Source of the DNA: Pycnopodia helianthoides
Lineage: Eukaryota > Echinodermata > Asteroidea > Forcipulatida > Asteriidae
Reading direction: 5' to 3'
DNA: 64,000 nucleotides
Assembly: GCA_032158295.1 (NCBI GenBank)
Contig: CM063260.1
Location: forward strand, 2,118,001-2,182,000
Position numbers and translations under genes: made by a program. The stretch's first letter is position 1; every line of letters starts with the position of its first letter. The notes beneath the pieces were generated by a model. The model did not search any database, had not been told where the DNA came from, and saw nothing but the letters and a program-made list of their open reading frames with translations. Below are positions 12,201 to 27,200 of this stretch, in pieces.

Positions 12201-15200
12201 AAACAGAATCTTGGCAAGGGCCGGTAAAATCATTATTGAAAATTGCGACTATCTCCAGCGATTGTTCATTTTATCAAATATTCCTATTACCAAATACACA
12301 TCTGATTAAATAATTGCAAAACAATTTCTACACTGTTGCAAATCTTGATATTAAATTTCACTCAGATCTTCGTGAATAACATCCCTTCACCAAAGTCTAG
12401 CTATTTACGTTCAGCTTCTTTATTGGATTTGTTTTGATTAAATTATGTCTTTTTGCGACCACAATAGTAATTGTTGTATTCAAGGTCGCTAACTGTCTGT
12501 TCCTTTCTTTTTTATATAATGGTATTAAAACGTGAAAGGTTTTTAATGCTGAGGTTATATCAGAACATCTCCCATCTGCCTCTAAAATATAGTTTGCTAT
12601 AAAATGTTTTAGACATTTTCCCGGCATGTCCTGGAGTTATTATATGTATTTTAAACACACAGTCATTGGTACAGCATTGTCTTTAAGAGATGTACCTTTC
12701 TATCAATTTATCGAGTATACAAAAATCTGATATTTTTCTACGATGTGAATAGAGTTTAAAGGTGAGTTTTTGGAAGAAGTGTAATTTCCTTAAACGGTCA
12801 AAACGATTTGACAGTGCGTGTGCTCGTTTGCGCGTGTGCGCGTTTGCGCGTTTGTGCTTTTGTGTTGGATTTGCATTGTTGCGTCACGCATTAGCTTTCA
12901 GTAACCACCGGCAAGCTAGCCTGCCTTTTGCTTTGCTTACGGTTAGCAGTGTTTACGAATAAGAAATTCTGCTTACGGCTCGTAAGCAGAAAACAGTGGT
13001 CTTACAGGATCTATGGGCCCAACCACAACGCACGCTCTTCATACCGTGCAAGTCTCCGCGCGTTTGCGCGTTTGTGCGTTTGTGTTGGATTTGCATTGTT
13101 GTGTCACGCATTAGCTTTCAGTAACCACCGGCAAGCTAGCCTGCCTTTTGCTTTGCTTACGGTTAGCAGTGTTTACGAATAAGAAATTCTGCTTACGGCT
13201 CCGTAAGCAGAAAACATCTGCTGTATGGGCCCCAACCACACGCACGCCTCCATCATACCGTGCAAGTCTCCCGCAAGTCTCGCGAATCATATAGGAGGAA
13301 ACCTAACTGTGCACTTCAGCAGTTTCTAACGTCATAATGCTAGCGAGAATAGCGTGGTCTACGGGGGCGTGAAGTCGAGCTCTTACTCAATTAGTTTCCC
13401 AAAAGGTCAAAGTTCAGACTTTGATGCAAGGCACTGTTAAAGGGAACCTAATTGAGGTTACGTCTTTAATGGCAATCATTCGATTTCGACATTTGAAACA
13501 TTAGTGATTTTCCAGTGCTGGTTTTTTTCCCAGGGTCCCCAACCTTTCAAGGTCTTCTCAATTTTGATTTACATGAGAATTTACGGTTGGATAATGTAAT
13601 TTACGAACCCAGCGACAGGACGAACTGACGGGAAATGTCCGTACAACGGCCGCCGGCCCAGCGCACTGAATCACAGACCGGGAAGAAGGAAAATGCATTT
13701 TTGAATCATACCTTAGATTTGTGATTGCGTTAACAAGACGAATTCCGGTTGAGTTCGTGTTGAATACAAAAGCTCGAGTGGAGTATAGTCGGAGGGAAGA
13801 TGTTCTCATTTAGTAGGGTGGGGGGGGGGTCGAATTCAAAGATTATTACTGACATTCGTATTGACATTCGTATGGACGAGTTGATATTGAGTTTGAGCAA
13901 TGAGGGGGTTGAGTTGGGGTCGACGTGATCATTCTAGTGATGACATAATTGTTAGGGAAAAATTGTTGATGTCGAATCTTCTTCTTTTGGGGGGGGGGGG
14001 CTGGAATTTATATCGAACTTTGGATCGGTACGGATTGACACATATGTAGTTGGTGACGTCATAAATTCCAAGATCTTGCAGTGTTTTAACTGACTAGAGG
14101 CCATATTGTGATATTATCCAGCTGCTCGATCTCGTGGGATAGACTGGTGCCCTTGGTCACTTTCGATCGCTCTGAGACGCAAGGCTCACAGGGAGACATG
14201 TACGCAAGATTTAACTTATAACGAAAAGTGCGAGACATATTTTGTTCTATTCCTTTGTCCCTGTACTTAACATCCTCCCTTAGACTTTGTACACAACATT
14301 TCTTGTGGAGCAACCCAGTATTCAGAATTCCCCTATGGAGACATTTTATTTCCTTTTTTATTTTTGTCGAGGTCCCTTGACGGGAAGATCATCCAAGCAA
14401 ACGAACACAGCTCTGTTGCACACACTCTGTTGACATTCCTTTTGTCCTGTGCACTTAAATAAATTAAAGCGTATTCCTCAACCTTTTAAAAAACACTGTG
14501 TGGACGTGTGCAAGCCTTTACGCTGTGTGGACTCTTGTGTTGTCACGTCCACACACCCGAACGCTCAAACACCCTTGAGACGAGACCAGCTTATGACTTG
14601 ACGTTAAAAGAAACTTGCCCACATGGCATGTTCCTCCCGCACAGTGTTAGATGTAGAGTCTCTCCTCTGAAGTGAAACAGTCATTGAACCATCCCGTTAA
14701 AGATAAAATGCACTGCGAGGGAAAATAAATGCAAGCAGACATTCTTGAAAATGTGAACATCGCCAATTCTTCATCGCTATTTTTTTCACAGGAGTATGGT
14801 CCAGGGGGTTGGGGGAGGTGGGGGTATGGGGGAAACTTCCCTCCCAATTTCGGGCATAACAGTGTGGAAATTCAGGCACAGCAAGAAGACAAACAAGTAA
14901 TGTACAGAGTAATTAAGCAATCAAACTTTTTTTAACTCAGTATTAGGTTTGAATATTGTTAAAGTTTTGTGCGGATCAACCCTCCTTCCTTAACCAAAGA
15001 GTCCTCATTCGCCCCTGACCATTTTTAATCAGTTTTTTTTACGACAGAAAGCAAAGCTTAGATGAGTTCAGACCGTCAAACTTTGCAGATAAGAGAAAGT
15101 TCTTTTGGCCGGAGGTAAACAAAGATAAAGATTCTGCACTTATTACTCATGATTTTGAGATAGAGAGGATGGCAATTTAAAAATAGAAAAAGTGATGAAA

Positions 15201-18200
15201 GGCAGAAGCTTCGCCAGCGGACGTCCACAGGAAACTCAAATATAAATTGTGCTTAGAATGATTGAGAGGTCTTCACGGCTCACTTGTTTTGAATGAGACT
15301 TCGGGAAATAATGAGGCATGTACTGCATTGGTACCCCCCCCCCTCCCACCTCATCCTCCTTCGGTGCAGTGCAACTTGGAGGCTAGATGGGGCAGCAGTG
15401 TTTCGTGGTTGATATGGTATGAGGCATGGTGTACCCCCATTGTGTTCTCATTGTTTGCTTAGAATCTCAGCGGGAAATAATGAGGCATGTACTGCAATGG
15501 TACCCCCTACCTCATCCTCCTTCGGTGCAGTGCAACTTGGAGGCTAGATGAGGCAGCAGTGTTTGGTGGTTGAAGGCATGGTGTACCCCATTGTGTTATG
15601 AACATTGAAGGGGGGACTCTCTGCCCCATCCAAGCTAGTGACGCAATTAATACATACGGTACTTAATTTAAAACCGCTGTACATGCGAAGCGCAAGCGCA
15701 GCTGCGAAGCGTCTTAAGCGTCCTATATCTATCAATAAAGGACTCCTATTTAAATTTTGAAGTGTCTGAACAGTGTGCATGGTAAATAAAGTACGACACG
15801 TGACGCGTGTTCCACCAATCAAATGACAAGGATATATATGCGCGGTATATAAGAACATTAGTAGGATTGAAAAAAAACATCAATGTCAACAGATTTTTTT
15901 TTTTAAATGAGTAAAGCTAGTTTTTATCTCGCGACTCTAAACCCCAATTTAAAAAAAAAATGAAGTGTTCAATGTTGTGTTTTTTGCTATTTTCTCGTGA
16001 CTCCGATGAGCTTAAACGTTGGTTTGTTTTTATTTCATGGTTTTGTCGGGTCACTTAAAATGCGGATGCCGGTCAGGAGACGGCATTTAACTTCAAACAA
16101 ATTCCAACATCAGTGTGTCTTACACTCCCTAAACGCACCACAACAAACAAGACCACTTTTAAACTTGGCCTTTGGTACAGAAGTCTAGTGGATTTTCAAG
16201 TGTCATGCAGCTTTTAGAAAAGCCGATGTCGGAGACATCAAGAGGGGCTGTTGGGATCCAAGCCTCTAGGAACCCGTAAGGCAGTCTTCCCAATCTTTGT
16301 TCCTTCTTTAGCTGAGGCACTTTCTTCTTATTTTTTTCTTCTCCCTTCTTCTTCTTCTTCTTCTTCTTCTTTTTCCCCCACTACTTATAAAGGTTCACAG
16401 CAGTGTAGGGTTCGAGCTCTTTCTTCTTTGCGGTGGAGGGATCAAAGAGAGAAGTGCTTTTTTAGATTTCCTCTCGTGTCTGTTTACGGAGTGCTTCATT
16501 CTCCATTGTGCCCCTTGCTCAAGTCCAACTCTAAACACTAAGACATGTCCCTGGAATGACGTCACAATCGCCATATCTGCGATAATAAAGTGTGTTTTTA
16601 CATTGTGACCGATTCGACGAGAGACATTTTATATGTGGTTACACACTTTGGTGTACCAACGATGCACCAACAGTTCCCCTATAATTATATAACCAATCAA
16701 CGAGATATATTTTTACAACCACAATCCAACCGCACATCCTTTTTTATGCATTACCTTGTTTTACCTGTGTGTGTTCTTATATGCCGTGATACAAAAACTA
16801 TACTTCAGTATGATTAATCATATACTTACGATCCATATTGTTTATATGGTATGTCATAAGTTTGCAACATTTTCTCATTTTGTTTACAATTTATATCACC
16901 TTTAAATCACGAAAAAAATACTAATTTACAGGTGTTGTGGTACTGCACGCAAAATCTGAAATGAAATGAGAGGTATTGATGGCGATGTGTACTCGAAACG
17001 ACATAAAGATGAGGTGCCCCCGGGTTTTTTCGTCTTCCTTTCCCTCTTCTTCTCTCCAGTTCTCGCAAAACCTCGCTTTATTCCTCCCCACAAAGGGGGG
17101 GGGGGGGGATAGGCCTCTATATTACAAATGCGATGCCATCCCTCCAGTGTGATGTATGTAGGCCACTGCCATGCAGGCCTGTAAAAACATTCACCTCCAG
17201 ACCATTCGCATATTATAAAACAAAAAAATCCCTAATCTCGTCTCTTGAATTAGCTAAAGGAGAATCCGCGAGACTCAAGATGTTTTCGCAGCGTACTCCG
17301 AGAAGTTGTTAAGATGCGTTGTCATGTCCCCTTGTGTATAACGCTCGCTTCAAGACAAACAAAGTCCGTATTCAAATTTCCCTTTTTTTTCTTAAAGGTG
17401 TTTTGTCTTGTTTCAAGGCTGAGGAAATTCCACACACTTTCTCAAAGTCCACCTTATTTTGTCCATGGTAGACCAAAACAGGTCCAACCTCGAACAGCGG
17501 TAGGCTTCTTTTAGCTGGCATCAGTATAAACCTTGTCACACGATGCATTTTTTAAAGCCAGCGTGGAGTTAACCAACTACACTGAATGCAAAAGGGATAC
17601 TTCGGTAGTACACAAGACAGGGTTTTCTTTAGCATTTTTAAAGGAACATTACAGACTTGGTAAGAAAAAAACTAAGTAAAATATACTTTTTGATCACAGA
17701 TTTACATAAAACTTACACGGTCTAATAATGATGATAGTAGAAAACATCCCTTGAAATATTTCTGGTCTGAAAAGCCATATTTGATGAGAAATGAATAAAC
17801 TAATTTTCCGATTGGAGTTTATCGCTCAGTGAGCGTTTTATTCATTTGTTGAATCTATATGATTTCATGCAAATGTGTAATCGGTTTTCACTGTTTTCTC
17901 GTGACCCAGACGGCCGATTGATCTCAAACTTCTACAGGTTTGTCAGTTTATGTATATGGTTGATTACATAACGTGCTTGCACTGCCAGCAACTGTTTTGT
18001 TAGCAAAAACCAATTCTGTAATGTTCCTTTAAAGAACGTCCCCTGAACACAATGCACATTTATTTTCTCCGTGCATGGAGATTGCCTTGAAACGGTTGCC
18101 CGTAAATAACCTCGCATGACATGGTCCTGAAAAGGTTACAAAAACTGAAAAGACTCGAGACAAACAAAAAAGGCTCTTCTATAGGGTCGAAACGTTAGGC

Positions 18201-21200
18201 CATTAACTATTTGTTTGCAAAAACTTAAACTGGCTCAAAAAGGTCGACGTGGCTTGACGTAGCTGAGCCGCGGTTCAGAACACACGACTCAAGCTCTGTC
18301 CTTGAGCACGACACTTTACAATAGTTGCTTTGGCCCGTGTAAGGATATGTTGGTAGTGCACGCAAAAGAACACTGAACACTTTGTTGAAGAGGAAGGGTT
18401 AACCCCGGTAATTCTGATTCAAACTGCAAGCATCCCGGTGTTTCTGATTCACACTGCAAGCACCCCGGTGTTTCTGATTCACATTGCAAGCACCCCGGTG
18501 TTTCTGATTCACACTGCAAGCACCCCGGTGTTTCTGACCACACTGCAAGCACCCCGGTGTTTCTGATCACATTGCAAGCACCCCGGTGTTTCTGATTCAC
18601 ATTGCAAGCACCCCGGTGTTTCTGATTCACACTGCAAGCACTCTTGTTTACCCCCCAGGCTTGCGAGCTACAGTGATTAAGTTCACTTACGAGGCATCCT
18701 TGGTTTCATTACCAGAAATATATAATAACAATAGCGCGATGTCGAATAATCCAGATGATGAAACGGTGCAAGAGAGCCAACTGTAATTATCAGCATCGCA
18801 TTTATTAACATCCGGGAATGTCTCAAAAGGGTCTGTGACGTTGCCGCGATCCAAAAGAGTGACTCAAAACGGATGTATCCAGCGATTGCACCTGGGTAAT
18901 GGTTTTTATCAACAAATGAATGTACTCTCATAAAAAACTAAAATCAATGTTGAACCTGCAACTCTAGCTCAGCGAGCGTCTGCAGAAATCCTGATTGGTA
19001 TTCAGAGTAGATGATTCGTTATGATTCAGTGATTATTTGTGTAAAAAAAAAAAAAAAAAATAGAGGTGAATTAATATCCATTTAATGTGAATTTAGTTAC
19101 ATAAGTTATGGGCGTTTCTTTTATTTATTTTTTATTTTAACTTTACCGCAGTTTTATACAATTTGTTGGCCTTAAATATTAGTTAAAGTGATCGTTGTAT
19201 TTTTTTATTAATTCTTAAAAAAAAAAAAAACCTTCTCTCCATTAAAATTTAATGTAATCATAAAAAAAAAATAATCATAACACTGTTCGGATGCACATCG
19301 TGTCTCGTGTTACTGAAATTGACACTCAATCCGCTGAGTGGATGAAAATGATCGCAGTTTATAAGCGATTCGCAGAGCTCAATTTTCCCGAAAGACTATA
19401 ATTCTTATCTCAGATTGCGCTGTTGAAGAATCCTTTCTCTGATTGTCTTGAAAATCCCCCGGTCTTAGACGGCGAGGATGATGAAGGCATTTTTTTTCCA
19501 TGAGCTCTCGCTCCCAACGAAGAATAAAAATATCCTTTCATAATGCAAGATCAGGAACAGTATACAAAAGAATGATATTTATGCTGAAAGCCAACGTGTT
19601 GAAAATTATAATGTGAGTGCATTTTGTCTTTGGAAATATTTGCGTGACGTCGGGATGGGGGGGGGACATTATCAGTTTTAATCTGAAAGCTATACCCATT
19701 CGAAAACTTTATGCCAGTTGTGATTGCCCTGGGGGAAAATGCGTGCGCGTGAAATACTGTAAAGAAAAATTGCTGGAAAAGTGGCTTTGGGAGTTCAGTC
19801 GGTGTGCCCAAAATGAAGTGCGCACAAGGAGGAGGTAAATGGAATTCCAGACAAAAGAGAAACAGTTTAATTCTCTCTGAACTTTGACAATGGGATTGGA
19901 TGTACCTTTCACACCGTCGTTTTTGTAATTTTGTTTATTTAATAATTTCAATAAGATTACTCTTTAGTATATAGTGTAAAAGGACTCTTTGCCCCAATTT
20001 GACCTTTTTCCACAAATAAGTATAAAGGGTCAGAGTTGGGCTAGAATGTTACATTTCCTCTCGCCATCAATCATTTCCTTATTTCTATTCTAGATGACCT
20101 TTCGTATTGACTTGGAGGAAAGGTCACAGTGAGGCTAAATCTTCGTCCTATTCTACTCTCCTCTACTTAAACAAAGAATGATGTATCTATAGACAAGATT
20201 AATAATATCGTGGAATGAATTGAAGATTAATCCTCTCCAATTGCAGAGGTTATGTTAAGGAGAATGGACGATAAAGTGTAGATTCGTGAATAGAATGAAC
20301 GAGCCGAAGGCGAGTACATTGTGTTCACGAATCTATACTTTAGAGTCTATTCTCTGACTTAAACTATTTCCTGACTCTGCCCCACATCCAAGTACTGTCT
20401 CTATTCGGGAGCATCTTCATCGACAGACAGCCGTGCAGTTCACATTACTGTTAATGTTAACATTCCAAAGTAACTTTGAACCTTTCCTCCATGCTTGATT
20501 CTTCGATCATGTTGTCAATTGAGTGATTAGCTTGTTTAAAAAAAAACCTTTTACAGATTATGTATGTGTGATGAGTTGTTTATTAGATTCCTGCATGTGA
20601 TACAGTTTCTATGGTAAAGTACATTAAAAGCTGTGTTTGGTGCACATCATGTTGTCCTTTCAATTTGGAAAGACAGTCATTTTCCCGTCGAACATTTCAC
20701 TTTAGTTTGTAACGAATCCACTCAACTGTAGATTCGTTACGAATCTACACTTAAGTGTAGATTCGTCTACAGTTAAGTGTAGATTCGTAAAAATAATCTA
20801 CACTTTGAACAATAGAGTGACGTCACAGAAATAGTTTAAAAACCAGTATGACATTCCGTCTTCGTGGAGAACCTTTCGTCTGAAGATTTTGTTTGCAGGC
20901 GGGGAAAAAACATCCCATTTAAAGTTCCCCTCGACCATGGATCACTTTTTATTATTTTTATTCGGCAAATGTAATAGTTTTATGATTTGTACTTACTTCT
21001 CATAAATTGTTTTTTTGTCAAGGTGATACTAATTTAGGCACTATTATCAAGAAAGATACAATAAAAGTGAACCTGTGAAAGTTTCAGCTGATTACAGTGT
21101 CTATTTGTTGAGAAAACAGCAAAAAAAACTGTCGCGGTGTTTTCATTGAGAACGTCGAATCCATAGCGAGTCGACAGCGGGTACCAACCTCATCTCTGGC

Positions 21201-24200
21201 GGCTGCATTCACAAACGGACACCACGCAAATTTGAATACACCAAACTCGCCACGAGGTGGGTTTTGAAGGTTCGAATTTGTCGACATACTTTTATTAATT
21301 TCTAATCAACGGGGGGTATTCCAGACGAAATAATGGCAGCTTGCTACCGTCACCATCTTAATATAAATAAGAAGGTTTTCGGATAGAAACTACACATTCA
21401 AATGTTTTCGGGGTCTTTAGCAAAGTATGACCTCATAATCTTTAGAAACTTAGATGGTTTCAATGCATGTATTTATCCGAAAACCTAATATTGAAGAATG
21501 TTTCCTCAGACGGGGAAACCTCTTTATAAACAAGGAGGTTTTCGGATAGAAACTACACAAATGTTTTCGGGATCATTAGCAATGACCTCACAATCTTTAG
21601 AAATTTAGATGATTTCAATGCATGTATTTATCCGAAAACCTAATATTGAAGAGGGTTTCCCTTAGACGAGGACGCGAGTATATAATATTGAGACTAAGAT
21701 CTTCGCGTACGGTCTGTTCACACAGAGAGAGAGGATCCTGTAATTTATAAGACTGCGAGGCCACAGGCAGTCAGCACGACTCGGCGTACCGGAAAACAGC
21801 AATCCTACCCCGTGAATTCAAATCCGGCAATTTAGGCATTGGCACGCCGTGTCAAAACTGGATTACGGATTGTCGTGCCAATTTCCCTTCTTCTTTCCCC
21901 CTTTTCGGAGGGCTATTCTTCCAGAATTTCTAAAGGACTCATGCTTGGCTGATGGCGCGACACGGTTCGGCATGAGGATAAGGTATTTAGGCGTGTGAGA
22001 AAATTGGCGTGCAAATAAACACAGCATGTGGAATGGTGTACTGCAGGAAAACCCGAAGAAGAAGAAGAAGAAAAAAATGAACATTTTTTTTTGGCAAATC
22101 GTAAGATCTGAAGTAGACGCGACTGACAAATTGTATGAAGGGTTGTGCCCCGCTGTAATGTTCGCTTTTCAAAACGCACATTATTAACGACCACCCGAAC
22201 ATTTCCTGGGTGATTTATCGCTCGGTTTATTGATCCGTATGTTTTGGAAATACGGGCGAACCATATGTTTCGAGAGAAAAAAACAGGATATTGGAAATAT
22301 TTGTTGTGTTATACTTTGTTTGCTGAGTGGCACGCATCGAGTTTAATTGTGTTTTTCCTCCTACAGTCACTCAAAGATTTTTTTATTTTGATCCAATTAT
22401 TTTATTGTTGTTTTTTTTTGTCAGTGAGTAGTCTCAATTATGCAAAATAATCGAAGGACTAAAATGTGGTATTTGGGCAACATCGATTGACACTGTTAAC
22501 AATTACAGCTAAATTCGAAGACTCGAGAAGAAATAGTGTTTGCTTTATCCACATCTTGTAAAGCTTGCGTTCTACGGCAAAACCAAACTGACTGATGAAA
22601 AAAACAAATAATTATGGTAGATTGGACTCCGGTGTGCATACATCCTGGCATGGTGCTATATAACGATGACAACAAGATACGAGTTTTATACGGTCATGAC
22701 GTCACGAGGCCAAGGCAGGCTCCTCGTTCGTCTTCGTCTCCCGTATGCTAGGAAAGTGAAACATAGACTCGCCAAGCAATCTATGGTACACTCTACGGAG
22801 AATGCATTCATTTTTAGCAATACGGGATGTTGAAACATGGTGCTATGTAGCAGGTAGTTGCAGCAATTTAATATCCATCTTTCCATAAAACCAAAGTCCA
22901 CACGTGACTTGTGCAAGTCGAGTAAACGAAATACTTGCCATATGGTCTTGTATCGTATTCAGTCGGTGTGGTGATTTACTGGGATCGTTATACAGGGAAG
23001 CGACGTGCAAGTCTAAACGAAAAAAGTCCACCATATGGCTGTTATAGCGAGCGAGACACCTGGTCGCTTACCCAAATTAGACTGCTGCAAGTCTAATGCG
23101 AAGGTTGATGTTGTTTACGTTGTATTTGTCGTCACGATGTAACGCCACACTATTACCCTTGTTCGTGGAATCTATATATGTTTGGTTTAATTGACAATAC
23201 TCAGCATTGAAACGACCTCACGTGACCTGTAGACTTTATTTGATCACTGGATCGTTGACTTCTTTGTGAAGAGGTTGAAAGAAAGGGTTTTGAACATGTC
23301 GGTTGACTTGCTCGAGTTTTTAAAAAAACATAAATGAGGACCATATGGTATATATATATTTTTTGTTCCGTCGGTAGCACTAGACCATTGTGTGACTCCT
23401 GTCAGAAGTCCAATTGTAAAAGCACATGCGCCATCTTTAAAATATACCGCAATGTATCTTGGGAAACCGAGTACGGTGAATAAATAAATCGAGCTGCCAA
23501 GATGGATGCCATGGCGTAGTTTACGTGAAACGATGACGGGTCTGTGTAGTTGTGTACCGCATTGCTTCAAAACCAGTGCGCCATGATGGTTGCCGGTGTT
23601 GCGTGGACTCAGAAATCACCCATAATCCTTTGCCCGCCGATCATGTGCATTAAGGGTATTATACAGGATTGGTAGAACTGACAAAATAATCGCAGACAGT
23701 GTTCATGTTTTGCGTGATTCAACATATGCATGAAAAAACAAACCTGTAAAAGTTTGAGCTCAATTGGTTATCGAGGTCACGAGAAAATAGTGAAAAGAGA
23801 CCTTATGTTTTTTCTGTTTTTTCAAAGATCCAGTTTTTATTGCGCGTGATAAAAACTATTGTTTTACTCATTTCTCAGAAACGATAGCATTTTAGGCAGA
23901 AATATTTCAAGGAATCCTTTCTATCATTACTTACTTTAAATCACGTAAGTTATGTGTGAATCTGTGAACATTTATGTTTTTCGATCTGACCAATAGTGTA
24001 CAGGGCCTTTAAGAAACGTATACGTCATTATAATTCTTTGTCTAATCAACTTTTCCCAATAGGGCCTCAGGCTCAGTCACAAAATAGCACACGCCGGACT
24101 TGGGCAAGTCTAGCTGACTCCATATGGTCATTCCTGATGGTCGCCCAAACTATTACAACAGGCGATCTAGTCGAATAATTGCATGCTTCAAATCACTTCA

Positions 24201-27200
24201 GTGAGCATGAATTATTCTAGGGTATACACCACTGAACTTCCTGCTAATTACAAAATGGAGAATATTGGTGGATGAAAGAGAATAAAAAATAACCTCACAG
24301 CGAGTGGCCTCAACAACTGCCAGTACATATTAAAGGGATGGTTTGTAACGCATTTTATTTTATGATGTGGAAAATAATTTCAGATAGTCTTGTTGTTCCA
24401 TTATATCAGCTTGTATTAAAGTCATTGAGTTACACAAAATATGCTTTAAAAAATTCACCCGTGCATAACTCAATCATGACGGTATTTTGAGCAAGTATGG
24501 TTGATATTTGTGGCGTGTTGACGTTCCGTTCAAGAAAACATGTATTTCCATACTATCATACTATCAAGGGAAAATAATGGCACGAATTAATTAAACGAAG
24601 GAAATTAGTGAAGACAATGCAAGCGGTATACATAGAGAGAGGAGAATGGAGGCTGATTGAATAGGTCGAAACTTGAAAGCCCTACGACAAGGCTGCAAAA
24701 GAGAGTAAAGACTAGACAGACATTGGACTGGACAGACAAGTATGAGTGCATGAGAAAAACTAATAAAAGCATTATTTAAACAACAAGTGTTGACGATGGG
24801 AAGTACCGGCAAGGAGAAGGTCGTCCCAGCCCCACCGATGACCCCTACCTCCTTTCTCCATTAGGTATAGGTGCCTCGCATCGCTCTTTGTTTAACACCG
24901 TTCCAGAGAAGAAGTAATGATCAAATTGCAAACCCATTACGGACTCAAGATTACTTTGTAATTTCGTCAGTAATTCACCAGATGGCTGTTATTTCAGTTT
25001 CTTCTCAAGTTTCCATTTCATTTCGGTTGTTTAGTGATTTACGTCACCTAACAAGCAGTCCAATTACTTATTTGTTTATTTATTTCCTTTATTTACCCAG
25101 GGTGAGCCAAATCAGTTTAAACTGTTTGGGCCCTGCATCATACAAATTTTAAAAACAACAAACATTGACTGTACGTTAATAACTAAGCTATTTTGGGGTC
25201 ATTATATGTTATTACATTCAAAACGGAATGACAACGATATGCACGTTAACAGAAGTGTAAAATGAAGAAGGACACAAACTTCAAAAATCAATGTGGTGTA
25301 AACTACTGTCAATTACGTCTTTTGTTTAAAGATTTTATTCGGAAACAGAATGGAAATGAGATGACGCTTCGGCACCTTGACCTTCTTTCACCCATCGACC
25401 GTTTCGTTTCACGCTCAACTATCCACGGTATTTGTGTGCACCTGACTATTCTTTGGAGGTTTAAAATTCTTCCATGGTAATTATGTAACACTCTGATGAC
25501 ACCCAGTAAAAAATATACGCGTGCCGTCGACTCGTGGTCTATGTCCTTCGGGTGCGCCATGGCCACCGAGTCATCCAGCATTATAATTTAATGTTTTAGT
25601 AAAATGATGTTCCTTATGCCAATATGGACCCTAAGTTGTAGAGGTTACAGATAGCTAGTGCTCAGTTTGTGTTATTTTCTCTGTTCATAACAGAAATGAT
25701 GTTGATGATGGGTGATTGTTATTTGCGGTTGGTGTCTAAAATTGTTTACACTCCGCGCAACAACAAAAATGTAAATAGATTAAAGCAAGAGCAGGTGTTT
25801 TTTAATCACGGTGATTATGAATGTATTCCATTGCCCTAGGCAAACAGTCAAAGTGCCGTATGGCATTAGTATTCCCTTGTAAATAATTTCTGCATGACAA
25901 CCTCGTACTCTTAAGGGGTATTTTTACCCTCGGGGCTGGCAACCTTATTTCCATGTCCGAGCTCGCGCTCGACATTAATGATAAACCCTGGTATGATTTA
26001 GTCGGAATAACCAATGAATAATCTCGTATTTACTTAAAATGCAAATGGCAAATATACGGTTTATCCAACTGCAGCCTTCTTTGTATGACTTCCGGTGTAC
26101 TGACTGGCAAATTAAAGTTTGTATTCGCGTATCATGAAAGGGAGCAGACTACTTTTGTTGCTGGCTACGGCTGCGGCTAGAGATCGCCATGTTTGCCTGT
26201 ACTCCAATCATTTACACACCAATGGCTACTGACGCAGCCAAAGTCGCTTCCTTCCATGGCATTGAAGGAAATGAAGATAAATGTACTGTGCTAATGTATT
26301 TTGGTCTTGCCTCCTGGGCAACAGTTACATAACGGCTGTAGGCTAAGTACAAAAACTTGCTAAGCACTGACAAGTATTGCTTAGCAGAAAAAGGTTACCA
26401 GCCAAAATCACAAATAACTTTGCATTGATGTGACTGGTGCCCCACTCATTATTTTTTTGCTTAGCAAAGAAATATGTCAAGCCGTATTTTCGGCTAAACA
26501 TCTTTGTGAAATTGGGCCCTGCGTTATGGAACACGCTATCTAGGAACAAAACATCAACAAATCTCATCGGTTTTATGTTGTCCATTTTCTTGATTTTTCT
26601 CTCTCTTTAAAAAAACATGTTGTTGGATTATTCCCACAACACAAAAGAAAAAAACAAGAACAGTTCCTCTCATAAAATACACCCGCTTTGTGGCTCTGAA
26701 ATTTACTGACAATATAACAGTCACTGCAAATTAAAAATCCAACCCATCTTACGGACAGAGATTTTAGGGCAATTTTATAAGTGATACAAATACGTGTATA
26801 TAGCTGCATGCACTATATGATGGATCGACGCATTATGGCCGAATAACAACCCACAATAACATGGGGACATTGTGTTTCTTTTGCAATTCATTCTGCATTG
26901 TATTCTGTCAATTTGCGTGTACAATTATGATTATATATTATTTATTATTATACTCTACACCCATCTGTCTGATCCTTTTTAGCAACGCGTCATCCATCCA
27001 TGATCCTACCTTTCGGTATATATTCGTCTTCTTCCCGGGCATTTCTCTCTCATTCCTCAGACAAGACGAAATAGTCACAGACAGTGACATGTAAAGACCC
27101 TGTTTCCCTCCTTTCTTACCTTTTCGAGTTGATGGGCTTCTTAGTAGGCCTACATTTTCACTATTTCCAAGATGGCGACCGCCATAGAACTTTCGAGCAG

